64,000 bases of DNA from NCBI GenBank assembly GCA_047967505.1, contig CM106538.1. One strand, written 5' to 3'. Positions within the stretch are counted from its first letter, which is position 1, and every line of letters begins with the position of its first letter. The stretch is from Dipteris shenzhenensis. Lineage: Eukaryota > Polypodiophyta > Polypodiopsida > Gleicheniales. A model generated the notes under the pieces. The model worked only from the letters and a program-made list of their open reading frames with translations. It was not told the DNA's origin and did no database searches. Position numbers and translations under genes: made by a program. Shown here piece after piece: positions 10,921 to 20,904 of this stretch.

Positions 10921-11830
10921 CTCACATTCTGTGCTACCGAAGTCCATGTTGGCATAGAGACAATAGTGTGCTGCATATCCTCGCTTGCAAGGAACATACT
11001 CTCAGGTTCATTTGCATAATGACTGTGACTTGAATGTCCCACTGTGATGATTTCCTCTTCTGCTAAAATTCCCTCGATTGCTGCTAGATTGACTACCTTG
11101 GTCATAGTGCTTCTTGTGGCAATCTCTTTCATAGTGTCCAAACTTATGGCAATAGTTGCACTAGATGTTTGACATGTTGGTGGATGCATCTATCATCCTT
11201 GGAATCTTCCTCGATTGGAATGATTTCCTCTTTGCTGATGCTGATGTTGCTAAGAATGATGCTGATACTGATTCTGACTTTGTGCTAACTTTGTTATTGA
11301 TGATGACCACTTTCTTGGAATGATCTATCTCTGCCTTTTCTTCTATCTGAAGCTATGAATGCTTGATCATTGGAATGAACTTTGTGTACATGAATGGCCT
11401 GAGTCTTGAGTTCTTCACCAAGTAAAATTGACTAGAGCTCTTCCAATGTCAGAATTTGGCGTTGAATGGCAACACTCTGGACTAGATTCTCGTATCCCTC
11501 TCCTAGTCCATTTAGGATGACTTGAACCATTTCTGCTGGATTCATGGTCTCTCCTACTATTGCGAGTTAATTGTTGTAATCCTTGATCCCGAGTACATAA
11601 GCATGATCGGTTTGGCTACTATTTTGGAAACTCTCATTGATCTGGTTTCTCAATGTGAGAATCCTAGAAGTGTTCTTGGACTTGTAGAGAGTAGCGAACA
11701 TATCCCATGCTTCTTTTGATGTCTTGACTATGTTGAGCTCTCCTAGCATGACATCTTGCACATTCTACTTGATTAGATGATATAGTGGTGATGTAGTACT
11801 CAGGGGGTCATGCAGAAATAGTGCCTATGG
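10921..11830 (-). pseudogene. Ty1/copia Gag relic
   Basis: Minus strand, right to left: QDVMLGELNIVKTSKEAWDM and YKSKNTSRILTLRNQI (11567-11761), the UBN2-type copia Gag block; then MVQVILNGLGEGYENLV and LTLEELQSILLGEE (about 11400-11530); then a zinc knuckle CNYCHKFGHYERDC (CX2CX4HX4C, about 11110-11155) in a shifted frame with a stop just before it. These are in the right order for copia Gag. Protease and later domains are absent: the fragment ends at the candidate gypsy-1 LTR on the left and at the gypsy-2 LTR on the right. It looks cut by both neighbours. Confidence 0.8.
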
Positions 11831-12492
11831 AGAGGTGTGCCAGTAGAGCACTGGTGAGGGGGCAAGAGGATCCGCAGTGCACAGTGTGACACCAAAAATT
11901 GATATTTTTAACTTGGCATTGATATTGTTTTTCTCTATGTTTGATAAGAGTTTGAGTATCAAGTGATAGCCTAGCAGCTCTCACTTATCTCTATTTTCTA
12001 TGATATTGTATGGGATTGAGAGGATGAGTGGAATGGCTCATTGTAAATACCATAGGTATGAATTATAAATACCTTGGTATGGGGTGAGAGTTATTTGTGT
12101 ATGGGATATTATGAGTTTTTTAGCAAATAGGAAGAGTGAGTCATATAAAGAGGTGGGCTCATGTCCATGTGTTCCAATAATATAAGAGAGGCCACATGCC
12201 AAGCGTGTGGAAGGCATGTGGAGGAGTGTGAAGTCAAGAGGAATCCTTCTAGAACTCCTATGTGGAATAAGGAGGATGTGGACATGTGGAAAAGAGAGGG
12301 TCCCTATGGGCTCCATGTGAGGAGACTCTTGACTTTCTCAATATTTTAAGAGTCTTGAGCATCTTTTGATGGGACACATGGCAAGAGTAGCCAAAAAGGA
12401 CATGGATGGTGACATACGTGCTTATGTGATTGATGGGGAAAGGAATCTACAGGCAGCAATTGTAAATGGGTAAAGGAGGGTAACAAAATCTC

Positions 12493-12499
12493 TATAAAA
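12493..12499 (+). promoter_or_regulatory. TATA box of the 5' LTR
   Basis: TATAAAA followed by a pyrimidine-rich stretch, conserved in the 3' LTR at 19249-19255. Transcription would be expected to start about 25-35 bp downstream, near 12525; the start itself is inference. Confidence 0.65.
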
Positions 12500-12998
12500 G
12501 GAGCCCTCCTCTCCCTTGTTCATCAGAATCTCTTCCACCATTGGGCCTCATGTTGCTGTAGCTCTAGTCTCCCCAAGCCTCTTCCATGAGCCTTCTCTCC
12601 CTCTTGTAGATATTCTCTCATGTAGACTCTTGAGTCCATCTCTCTCTAGTTTATTCTCTCTCTATGAGTAGTCTTGGAGCTTCCGCTCCCTCTTGTATGT
12701 ATGAAACCTCTTCTTCTCCCTTGTGTTTGTAGTGTTGAAGTGGATTCTCACTCTATTTGTAATGAAGGTCACTTCAGGTTCTCTCTGTCTTGAGTGTCTC
12801 GTCCCTTTTCTCTTTTAAAGCCTTGAAGGTTCTTTCTATTCGGCCGCTCACTGTGCATACATGGTCCATTTGTTTCTCGAGCCACCATGCAAACTTCTTC
12901 CCCTCTTTTAGGCGAAATCTATGAGGGGTGGATCGTTGATGAAGGTGGGGTCTTGAGGGAGCATCCTGCTCAGGCGAAATTAGCCTGGGGGAGGGTAG

Positions 12999-13540
12999 TT
13001 TTCATGACAGTTTAACCCCCTGTTAGTATTTTGCTCATAACTTTCTGCTCGGTAGTCCGATTGTAATGAAATTTATATCAGCGCGAAGCTCTCTTCAAGA
13101 CGCATGTTTCTGTGTGATCAAATCTTGAATCAGGTACTGTTGCAAAAAGTTATGAGTCTCTGTGTCTGATAGTTTGTTTTCATGACAGTTTTTACCCCCG
13201 TCTAGTAAACTGTTCATAACTTTTTGGTCGCTTCTCTGTTTCTTACGAAACATATATCAGCGCAAAGCTCTCTTTAAGGCGCATGTCTCTATGTACTTAG
13301 ATTTTGAATCAGATACTGCTACAGAATGTTATGAGTCTCTGTGTTTGACAGTCTATTTTCATGACAGTTTTTACCCCCTTCCAGTAAACTGTCCATATCT
13401 CTTCAACCGTCTGTCTGTTTTCAATGAAACTTATATCAGCACGAAGCCCATCTGAAGGGCATCTCTTTGTGTGCTTGATTCCTTGATATCATGTCTCTAC
13501 TGAAAATTATAGGCCTCTGTGTCTAATGACATTTCATAGA
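12999..13540 (+). repeat. Three tandem 178-bp repeats in the 5' LTR
   Basis: Copies begin at 12999, 13177 and 13356, each opening with ttttcatgacagttt and carrying the words ataact(t)t, atatcagc and gaagc. Copies diverge by roughly 15-25 percent from each other. The same set occurs in the 3' LTR from about 19755, so the repeat predates insertion. Confidence 0.88.
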
Positions 13541-13582
13541 GTGTTTTGAGCTAAGTGTAAAGGTATCTATGAAGGAGGTGCA

Positions 13583-14558
13583 ATGTTTCCTCGGAATCTA
13601 CCCATCCGATCTAATCAGCCCCTTCAAACTCCTCGATATATATCAGTTCATGTCATGTTGAGCCGCAAGATCTTCTTTCAACAACGTATCGCTCTTCTCT
13701 TTGGTGCAGACCGGCTCGCTGAGATTATGGCCTCTGCTGATCCTTTCCTTCTCCCTATGCTTGACTACAACATCACTTGGGATGTTACCATCTTCATTCT
13801 CATCTAAGGGAGGAAAGTATGGTGTGGTATCTTGGCATAAAAGCTTCTTTCTAATGTCTCATTCTCAATGATAAGTATCTTTGGCAGTCAGTTCGAATGC
13901 TACAGGAAGTGAAGAGGTGCGTGAAGTTTATTACCCCCAACTTCATGTCACATCTTTTGGTGGAGACGCCGGGTACGTTTGGTATTGGATTCATCCCACC
14001 TTACTAAACGGTCTCGGGTGTACTTGATTTGCATGTTATGCCTAGAAGAGGCATGTGTTTGTATGAGATAAAGAAGATGCCTGGAAGAACTCCGTTAGAA
14101 GAGATTGCAACCCGTTTAAGAGAACTTGAAGATTGTGAAGGTGATGCTCAAGCTATTCGCACAGTCACCATGATCATATCCTTTATGTTTGCATTGTTGA
14201 ATATGTTGGTGAATCGACAACGCTGGCAGCAGGCACAATGATAAATTGGGGATTGATCCATGCACTGGCAGCTTGGTGTGAAGAAGAGTTGAGTCTTTGG
14301 GTAGTTTTTGACTATAATAGTGGAGTGGTGATTCTTAATGCTTTCGACTTCTTTTGCTATGCAAATGATGAAGATTACAATATCTTGAAGCTTTTATGTG
14401 CACTTCCTATTGTGAGAAGGGTGATTCTAGAAAGCATGTATACACAATGTTTTCATGGTGCTGGTTGGTCACTTATTTTTGAAGATTTTGTTGAGGATCA
14501 CATTGTGGAGGGTTTTCAACAAGTGGTTATGCATAATAAGTTGGTCTTGGTATACTAA
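13583..14558 (+). pseudogene. Pre-gag leader reading frame of gypsy-2, spanning the LTR edge
   Basis: Upstream of gag several coding-like pieces follow one another: a 74-codon frame inside the LTR (13583-13807, repeated at 20340-20564); a frame running through the LTR end and PBS (about 13851-14009, EVKRCVKFITPNFMSHLL); its continuation after one stop in the same frame (14029-14241); and a final piece (14238-14558, AWCEEELSLWVVFDYNSG) overlapping the last as ATGA. I do not recognise the product. Ogre/Tat elements are known to carry an extra ORF before gag, so this may be a decayed equivalent. Its continuity across the LTR/PBS boundary is unusual. It may also be chance. Confidence 0.4.
13955..13973 (+). 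promoter_or_regulatory. Primer binding site-like sequence of gypsy-2
   Basis: Two to four bases after the LTR end comes tttTGGTGGAGACGCCGGGTA. It starts with TGG as expected for pairing to a tRNA CCA end and ends in a CGGG block typical of plant gypsy PBS sites. I could not match it to a specific tRNA. Confidence 0.6.
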
Positions 14559-14632
14559 GGCTCTGTGGGATCTTGTTCGGATCTTGTTTGGGATATTATT
14601 TGGATCTTGGTGTTTCCTTTTTGTGTTTCATC

Positions 14633-16246
14633 ATGGTGAAGATTCCAGTGTTTCGAGGGACCCAAGGGGAAGACCCGGAATCTTATCTTCGGGATTTTGT
14701 TCGAGGATGCCGGCTTTCTGGATGGTCCATGAAGGATCGGGTGGAGATTTTGCCTGATTTCCTTGAAGGTGTAGCCTTGAGTTGGCATGAGACCTTGCCG
14801 GACTCTACCAAGGAGGACTGGGACCAAGTGGTGGCAGCAATGAAGCAGAGATTTGGGGCAGTGGAGTCGCCAAATGCTTTGATGTTGCAGTTGGACCGGT
14901 TCTGTCAAGGAGAGGGTGAGTTGGTCTCTGCATTGGCAATTCGATATGAAACTTTATGGACAAAGTATGAAAGGGCAGCTTTGCGAGCTGTGGCATCGGC
15001 ATCATCGGCCCCTCAAAGTCTCTCAGGGATGGAGCACTTAAAGATGAGCAAATTTGTTATGGCTTTGGAGCCTCGTCTTCGCTCAAAGGTAATGAGTAAA
15101 GATCCAACAACATACGTGGAGGCGCTTCGCATTGCGACCAAGAAAGAAGCTTCTCTTAAGATCGAATCCTCTTTTGTGTCTTCAACAGCTTCAACTTCTA
15201 AGGTGGAGGTAATGAGCACTCCTCAGGTACCAAAGTCCTCTGAGTTAGATCATAATATCTCCCAATTGATGGCAGAGTTTACTGATTTGAAATTGCATTT
15301 GGTTAATGCACGACAACCTAGAGCACCAAAGAGTGAAGATAGGCCTCGAGATAGGAGTGGGGTCACTTGCTATGAATGTAATGAAAAAGGTCACTATCGC
15401 CCCGAGTGTCCTAGATTGAGAAAGAAAGAAGAAAAACAAGTATGCTTGTTAGAAGCTTCTTCAGGGGATGAGGAAAGAGAGGTAATGATGGCTAAACGGG
15501 GGCGTGGTAAACCAAAAGAAGAAGAAGAAAGCAAGGAAGAAGTAGATGAGGAACATCAGGAAGAGGAACACCATAGTAAGAAAAAGAAGGCATCTAGAAG
15601 GAGAATTAGCCAGTCAGACTTTCCTTTAGGACAAGGAATTCAAAGCTATGACTTGTTGTCCGACCTTAAAGAAAAGGAAGCTCATATCACCTTTGGTCAA
15701 TTAATTGCTTTGTCTCCAAAACTACGGAAGGAATGGGGAAAACTAGCAAGCACAAGAGTGTCAAAGAAGAAAAAGAAGAAAAGTGCCCTTCCTGTTGTTC
15801 AAAAGGTAGATATAGATGTTGGTGATGATGTACCTGTGGTTGATGTGATCATTGATGGTCAAGTGATTTCTAATGTGTACATTGATGGAGGAGCATCGAT
15901 TAATGTCATGAGTGAGAAGACCATGATAGATGCTGATTTAAAATACTCTAGTACTACCTCTCCTTATCGCATCAAATTGGCTGACAACACTAGGGTTAAG
16001 ACCTTGGGAGTTGTGAAGAATCTAGAAGTGGATGTATGTGGAATTTCTGTGCCGACTACTTTTCAGGTGATCCCTACCAAGCCAGATGCACGTGCCTATC
16101 CATTGATTTTGGGAAGGCCTTGGCTACGCAAGGTGAAGGCTGTTCAAAAGTGGGATACTGGAGAATTGATTTTGCAAGGAAATGATAAGAAGGTGCGCTA
16201 CAACATCAGAAGCCGCAAAAAGGAAGTTGTCAAGGAGGAGTCTTGA
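14633..16246 (+). CDS. Gag-protease polyprotein of gypsy-2
   Basis: The open frame starts at 14573. I prefer the ATG at 14633 because the following MVKIPVFRG begins the Gag homology. From that Met (537 aa): capsid-type Gag (about 15-180, with GVALSWHE and MKQRFGAVE); zinc knuckle CYECNEKGHYRPEC at about 246-259; a Lys/Glu-rich linker; then a retropepsin with YIDGGASINVMS at about 416-427 (DGGA for D[ST]GA) and PLILGRPWLRK near 490. It would build the particle and cut the polyprotein. It ends at TGA 16244-16246, but the frame continues open into RT. The stop is either a mutation or a readthrough site; Gag-protease itself is intact. Confidence 0.9.
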   Translation: MVKIPVFRGTQGEDPESYLRDFVRGCRLSGWSMKDRVEILPDFLEGVALSWHETLPDSTKEDWDQVVAAMKQRFGAVESPNALMLQLDRFCQGEGELVSALAIRYETLWTKYERAALRAVASASSAPQSLSGMEHLKMSKFVMALEPRLRSKVMSKDPTTYVEALRIATKKEASLKIESSFVSSTASTSKVEVMSTPQVPKSSELDHNISQLMAEFTDLKLHLVNARQPRAPKSEDRPRDRSGVTCYECNEKGHYRPECPRLRKKEEKQVCLLEASSGDEEREVMMAKRGRGKPKEEEESKEEVDEEHQEEEHHSKKKKASRRRISQSDFPLGQGIQSYDLLSDLKEKEAHITFGQLIALSPKLRKEWGKLASTRVSKKKKKKSALPVVQKVDIDVGDDVPVVDVIIDGQVISNVYIDGGASINVMSEKTMIDADLKYSSTTSPYRIKLADNTRVKTLGVVKNLEVDVCGISVPTTFQVIPTKPDARAYPLILGRPWLRKVKAVQKWDTGELILQGNDKKVRYNIRSRKKEVVKEES

Positions 16247-17608
16247 ACATCAGAGAGTTCAAGCTCTGACTTAACTGATGAAGAAGAAGAGACAGGGTGT
16301 AGCTCCGAGGAGTCCAACTCAGAGGGTGAGGTGGAAGGAGTGGCCTTTGGTCTTTGTCTTGGTGCTGATCGGGATGAGTCAGGAAGGAACAAGGTGGTGG
16401 TGCAAGAAGATCCTGTAGAGACACTTCATGTGGAGGATGTGGAGCACACTAAACGACGCCAACGCAATGAAGAGCTTCTTGGTGATTCTCTATCAGGTAG
16501 TGAGAAGCTCGAGTACTTGGATATGCTAGATGATTTTCCATGTCTCTTTGCAACAAGCTATTCACAGGTTCGGCCAGTCTCTCTTGTGGAGCACAAGATT
16601 GAGTTGAAGCCAGAAAGCAAGCCAGTTGTGCAACGCTTAAGGCGATTGGGGGTGATCCAAGCTGAGGCACTAAAGAAAGAGGTAACACAACTACTTGAGG
16701 TGGGATTCATCTTTCCTGTTGATGATTCAGAATGGATATCTCCTGTAGTTGTCACACCAAAGAAAGGAAATAAGTGGCGAGTCTGTGTGGACTTTCGTCC
16801 TTTGAATGCATGCACTAAGAGGGATCATTTTCCTTTGCCATTCCAAGATGAAATACTAGACCAAGTGGCAGGGCATGAGATGTATTCTGTATGTGATGGG
16901 TATTCTGTGTACTTTCAAATTCGTATTCGGGAGGAAGATCAAAAGAAAACATCATTTGTCACACCTTGGGGAGTTTTTGCTTACCGAGTGATGCCTTTTG
17001 GGTTGACCAATGCACCAGCTACATTTCAAAGGTTCATGAGTCAAGTTCTTGAGCCTTACTTGGGAAAGTTCATAAGGGTGTTTTTGGATGATTTTTGCAT
17101 TTATTCTCGGCGCATGGATCACATGGAGAAGTTAAAGATGGCCTTAGCTAGGATTGATGAAGCAAAAGGGTGTCTAAATCCTAGCAAGTGTCATTTGGCT
17201 CAAACAAAAGTAGTCTTGTTGGGGCATATTGTGTCTCAAGAAGGCCTGCAAATGGATCCTGACAAGGTTCAAGCAATCATGGCATTGCCAAGTCCTGAGA
17301 ATGTCACTGGCGTTCGCAGAATTCTAGGAAAGAGCAAGTATTATCAACGCTTTTGTGATGATTTCACAGAGATAGTGCATCCCATGAACTTGTTGACAAG
17401 AAAAGGAGTTTCTTTCCAATGGGGTGTGGAGCAACAAGAGTCTTTCCAGCAACTTAAGGAGGCCATGAGTAAGGGCCCAATATTGAAGCCCCCTGATTGG
17501 TCTCAAGACTTTTATGTAAATCCAAGTGTATCTTTGCATTCAGTTGGTGCTGTATTGCTACAAAAAGGAGAGGCAGGTAGAATGCAACCCATCTATTATG
17601 CCAGCTGA
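16247..17608 (+). pseudogene. Reverse transcriptase and start of RNase H of gypsy-2
   Basis: Same frame as gag-protease with no shift; an acidic Ser/Glu linker opens it. RT motifs in order: WRVCVDFRPLNACTKRDHFPLPF, YSVYFQIRI, FVTPWGVFAYRVMPFGLTNAPATF (partial quote of one block), VFLDDFCIYSR (catalytic FLDD), VVLLGHIVSQEGL, GKSKYYQRF, then the tether with QWGVEQQESFQQLK and PIYYAS of RNase H. It stops at TGA 17606-17608 where homologues have Arg, consistent with a CGA to TGA transition. The 'DGYS' block reads CDGYSVYFQ where 'DGFSGYNQ' is usual, a Gly to Val change that might weaken RT. Confidence 0.88.
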
Positions 17609-18589
17609 CAGCTTACAGATGTGGAAATAAGGTAAGAAGAAATGGAGCAGCAAGCTCTCTCTTTGGTGTTTTCCGTCAGAAAGTTTCGCTCCTATTTATT
17701 ACCTCGACCATTTTTCTTCCTTACCTCTCAGTCTGTATTAGCATATCTAGTTCGCAAGCCTAATCCTGGGGGGAGATTTGCAAAATGGTTGTCAGAGCTT
17801 CAAGAGTTCTCTTTCTCTTTTGTCACTGAAAATACCACTAGGTCCACTATGGCAGATTTGCTCACAGGGCGGGAGGATCTAGGAGAAGAAAATAAATGTA
17901 AGGAGAACATTAAAGATGAAAGGGATACACCACCAATAGCTTTTGTTTTGTATTTTGATGGGGCTTTTAGTCCTTCATGCCAACAAGGAGCCGGGGGGAT
18001 AGTCTTGATGAATCCTGAAGGTCAAGAGGTATGGGCAAGAGGACAAGAGCTTCCAGGTATCACAACTAACAATGCAGCTCAGTATAATGCTTTGATTCTT
18101 GGTTTGGAGGGTTGTCTTCAAAGTCAAGTTAAAGAATTGGAAGTAAGAGGAGATTCTCAGCTTATTATAAAGCAAATGCAAGGGCATTACCAGACAAGAA
18201 GTCCTCATTTGAAGGAGCTTAATCAAAAGGCTATGGGACTATGTAGTCGGTTTGATTTTTGCAGGTTTGTTCATATAAACAGAAAAGAAAATCAAAGGGC
18301 AGATGAGTTAGCTAAAGCCATTGTAGTGCCAGACCGGGGGGTGGTTTTTTGGGTAGACACTGGATGGCCAAAACTACAAGATGTTCAGAAATATGTGGAA
18401 GAAGGCATATTGCCTCGAGGGTTAACTCCACAACAGAAGCAAAGATTGGTTACTTTTGGCCACGTCTTCATAAGGATGTATATGAATGTCACAAATGGAA
18501 CCTTTCAGCTTGAGGATGTTGATGGCATGGTGATACCCGGACGCACCAATGAGTATCGCCTTAAATTCTTCTATGCTCGACCACCTTGA
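17609..18589 (+). pseudogene. RNase H, second (archaeal-type) RNase H and integrase scrap of gypsy-2
   Basis: Still in frame; a TAA about eight codons after the TGA adds a third stop. From 17642: SLVFSVRKFRSYLL and AYLVRKPNPGGRFAKWL complete the first RNase H, though its DH motif is eroded (TSQSVLAYL for TDH.AL). Then a second, better preserved RNase H: LYFDGAFSP, GAGGIVL, NNAAQYNALILGL, VRGDSQLIIKQM and ENQRADELAKA, supplying the D-E-D-D residues. After a 'EEGILPRGLTPQQKQRL' pre-integrase tether the frame jumps to NVTNGTFQLEDVDGMVIPG and ends LKFFYARPP, which is the integrase C-terminal GPY/F part. The HHCC and DDE core are absent. Confidence 0.88.
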
Positions 18590-18592
18590 GGG

Positions 18593-18629
18593 CCAGCAGA
18601 CCCTCTCTGTACTAGAGAGGATCTGCTGG
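18593..18629 (+). other. Hairpin between pol stop and polypurine tract
   Basis: Right after the pol stop: a 16-bp stem (18593-18608 with 18614-18629, ccagcaga... and ...tctgctgg) with one mismatch and a 5-nt loop. Its 3' arm runs into the PPT. It may be a transcript terminator-like or packaging structure; function unknown. Confidence 0.75.
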
Positions 18630-18640
18630 GGGGGGAAAGA
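18628..18640 (+). promoter_or_regulatory. Polypurine tract of gypsy-2
   Basis: GGGGGGGGAAAGA directly abuts the 3' LTR start (TGTGACACC at 18641). This is where plus-strand DNA synthesis is primed in LTR elements. Confidence 0.85.
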
Positions 18641-20709
18641 TGTGACACCAAAAATTGATATTTTTAACTTGGCATTGATATTGTTTTTCTCTATGTTTGA
18701 TAAGAGTTTGAGTATCAAGTGATAGCCTAGCAGCTCTCACTTATCTCTATTTTCTATGATATTGTATGGGATTGAGAGGATGAGTGGAATGGCTCATTGT
18801 AAATACCATAGGTATGAATTATAAATACCTTGGTATGGGGTGAGAGTTATTTGTGTATGGGATATTATGAGTTTTTTAGAAAATAGGAAGAGTGAGTCAT
18901 ATAAAGAGGTGGGCTCATGTCCATGTGTTCCAATAATATAAGAGAGGCCACATGCCAAGCGTGTGGAAGGCATGTGGAGGAGTGTGAAGTCAAGAGGAAT
19001 CCTTCTAGAACTCCTATGTGGAATAAGGAGGATGTGGACATGTGGAAAAGAGAGGGTCCCTATGGGCTCCATGTGAGGAGACTCTTGACTTTCTCAATAT
19101 TTTAAGAGTCTTGAGCATCTTTTGATGGGACACATGGCAAGAGTAGCCAAAAAGGACATGGATGGTGACATACGTGCTTATGTGATTGATGGGGAAAGGA
19201 ATCTACAGGCAGCAATTGTAAATGGGTGAAGGAGGGTAACAAAATCTCTATAAAAGGAGCCCTCCTCTCCCTTGTTCATCAGAATCTCTTCCACCATTGG
19301 GCCTCATGTTGCTGTAGCTCTAGTCTCCCCAAGCCTCTTCCATGAGCCTTCTCTCCCTCTTGTAGATATTCTCTCATGTAGAATCTTGAGTCCATCTCTC
19401 TCTAGTTTATTCTCTCTCTATGAGTAGTCTTGGAGCTTCCGCTCCCTCTTGTATGTATGAAACCTCTTCTTCTCCCTTGTGTTTGTAGTGTTGAAGTGGA
19501 TTCTCACTCTATTTGTAATGAAGGTCACTTCAGGTTCTCTCTCTCTTGAGTCTCTCGTCCCTTTTCTCTTTTAAAGCCTTGAAGGTTCTTTCTATTCGGC
19601 CGCTCACTGTGCATACATGGTCCATTTGTTTCTCGAGCCACCATGCAAACTTCTTCCCCTCTTTTAGGCAAAATCTATGAGGGGTGGATCGTTGATGAAG
19701 GTGGGGTCTTGAGGGAGCATCCTGCTCAGGCGAAATTAGCCTGGGGAAGGGTAGTTTTCATGACAGTTTAACCCCCTGTTAGTGTTTTGCTCATAACTTT
19801 CTGCTCGGTAGTCCGATTGTAATGAAATTTATATCAGCGCGAAGCTCTCTTCAAGACGCATGTTTTTGTGTGATCAAATCTTGAATCAGATACTGTTGCA
19901 AAAAGTTATGAGTCTCTATGTCTGACGATCTGTTTTCATGACAGTTTTTACCCCCGTCTAGTAAACTGTCCATAACTTTTTGGCTGCTTCTCTGTTTCTT
20001 ACGAAACATATATCAGCACGAAGCTCTCTTTAAGGCGCATGTCGCTATGTACTTAGATCTTGAATCAGATACTGCTGCAGAATGTTATGAGTCTCTGTGT
20101 TTGACAGTCTGTTTTCATGACAGTTTTTACCCCCTTCTAGTAAACTGTCCATATCTCTTCAACCGTCTGTCTGTTTTCAATGAAACTTATATCAGCGCGA
20201 AGCCCATCTCAAGGCGCATCTCTTTGTGTGCTTGATTCCTTGATATCATGTCTCTACTGAAAGTTATAGGCCTCTGTGTCTAATGACAGTTCGTAGAGTG
20301 TTTTGAGCTAAGTGTAAAGGTATCTATGAAGGAGGTGCAATGTTTCCTTGGAATCTACCCATCCGACCTAATCAGCCCCTTCAAACTCCTCGATATATAT
20401 CAGTTCATGTCATGTTGAGCCGCAAGATCTTCTTTCAACAACGTATCGCTCTTCTCTTTGGTGCAGACCGGCTCGCTGAGATTATGGCCTCTGCTGATCC
20501 TTTCCTTCTCCCTATGCTTGACTACAACATCACTTGGGATGTTACCATCTTCATTCTCATCTAAGGGAGGAAAGTATGGTGTGGTATCTTGGCATAAAAG
20601 CTTCTTTCTAATGTCTCATTCTCAATGATAAGTATCTTTGGCAGTCAGTTCGAATGCTACAGGAAGTGAAGAGGTGCGTGAAGTTTATTACCCTCAACTT
20701 CATGTCACA
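18641..20709 (+). repeat. 3' LTR of gypsy-2
   Basis: 2069 bp, the second copy of 11885-13952 with the same TATA box, 178-bp repeats and 74-codon frame. It ends ...cttcatgtcaca at 20709, after which similarity to the 5' copy stops abruptly, fixing the edge. Confidence 0.95.
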
Positions 20710-20732
20710 ATAGTGTGCCTGCAGAGTGATTG

Positions 20733-20904
20733 TGTGCTTGCAGGAGACTGCCACATGGCAGTGCTGAGGTGGCACTGCTAAGGTGGGACAGATGAGGATG
20801 ACGTGGCTATATGACGCATGTGCTTGCAAGAGACTACCACATGGTAGTGCTACGGTGGCACTACTGAGGTGGGACAAATGAGGATGACGTGGTTATATGA
20901 CATG
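20733..20904 (+). repeat. 86-bp tandem duplication
   Basis: Two copies starting at 20733 and 20819 (tgtgcttgca...), sharing ccacatgg, ggtgggaca and gatgacgtgg. It lies just right of the gypsy-2 LTR and is not part of it. Confidence 0.85.

Larger units (their letters stand above)
11885..13952 (+). repeat. 5' LTR of gypsy-2
   Basis: 2068 bp, TGTGAC...GTCACA, repeated at 18641-20709. Contains a TATA box, three tandem copies of a 178-bp unit and a 74-codon open frame near its right end that is also present in the 3' LTR. As 5' LTR it would drive transcription of the element. Confidence 0.95.
11885..20709 (+). mobile_element. Ty3/gypsy LTR retrotransposon with two RNase H domains (gypsy-2)
   Basis: Complete by structure: 5' LTR 11885-13952, PBS-like site, leader reading frame, gag-protease, RT, RNase H, a second RNase H, PPT and 3' LTR 18641-20709. 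The LTRs begin TGTGACACC and end GTCACA, so their tips are inverted repeats. By eye they differ at about 35 positions in 2.07 kb, mostly transitions, so insertion was fairly recent. An extra RNase H before integrase is known from the plant Tat lineage, which supports that placement. The integrase core is missing. Five-base flanks (cacag left, atagt right) do not match as a target duplication. Confidence 0.93.

Noticed and set aside
12161-12349. 62-codon open frame in the gypsy-2 LTR (also at 18917-19105)
   Set aside because: Conserved only because the LTRs are near-identical; no motif and it lies upstream of the TATA box.
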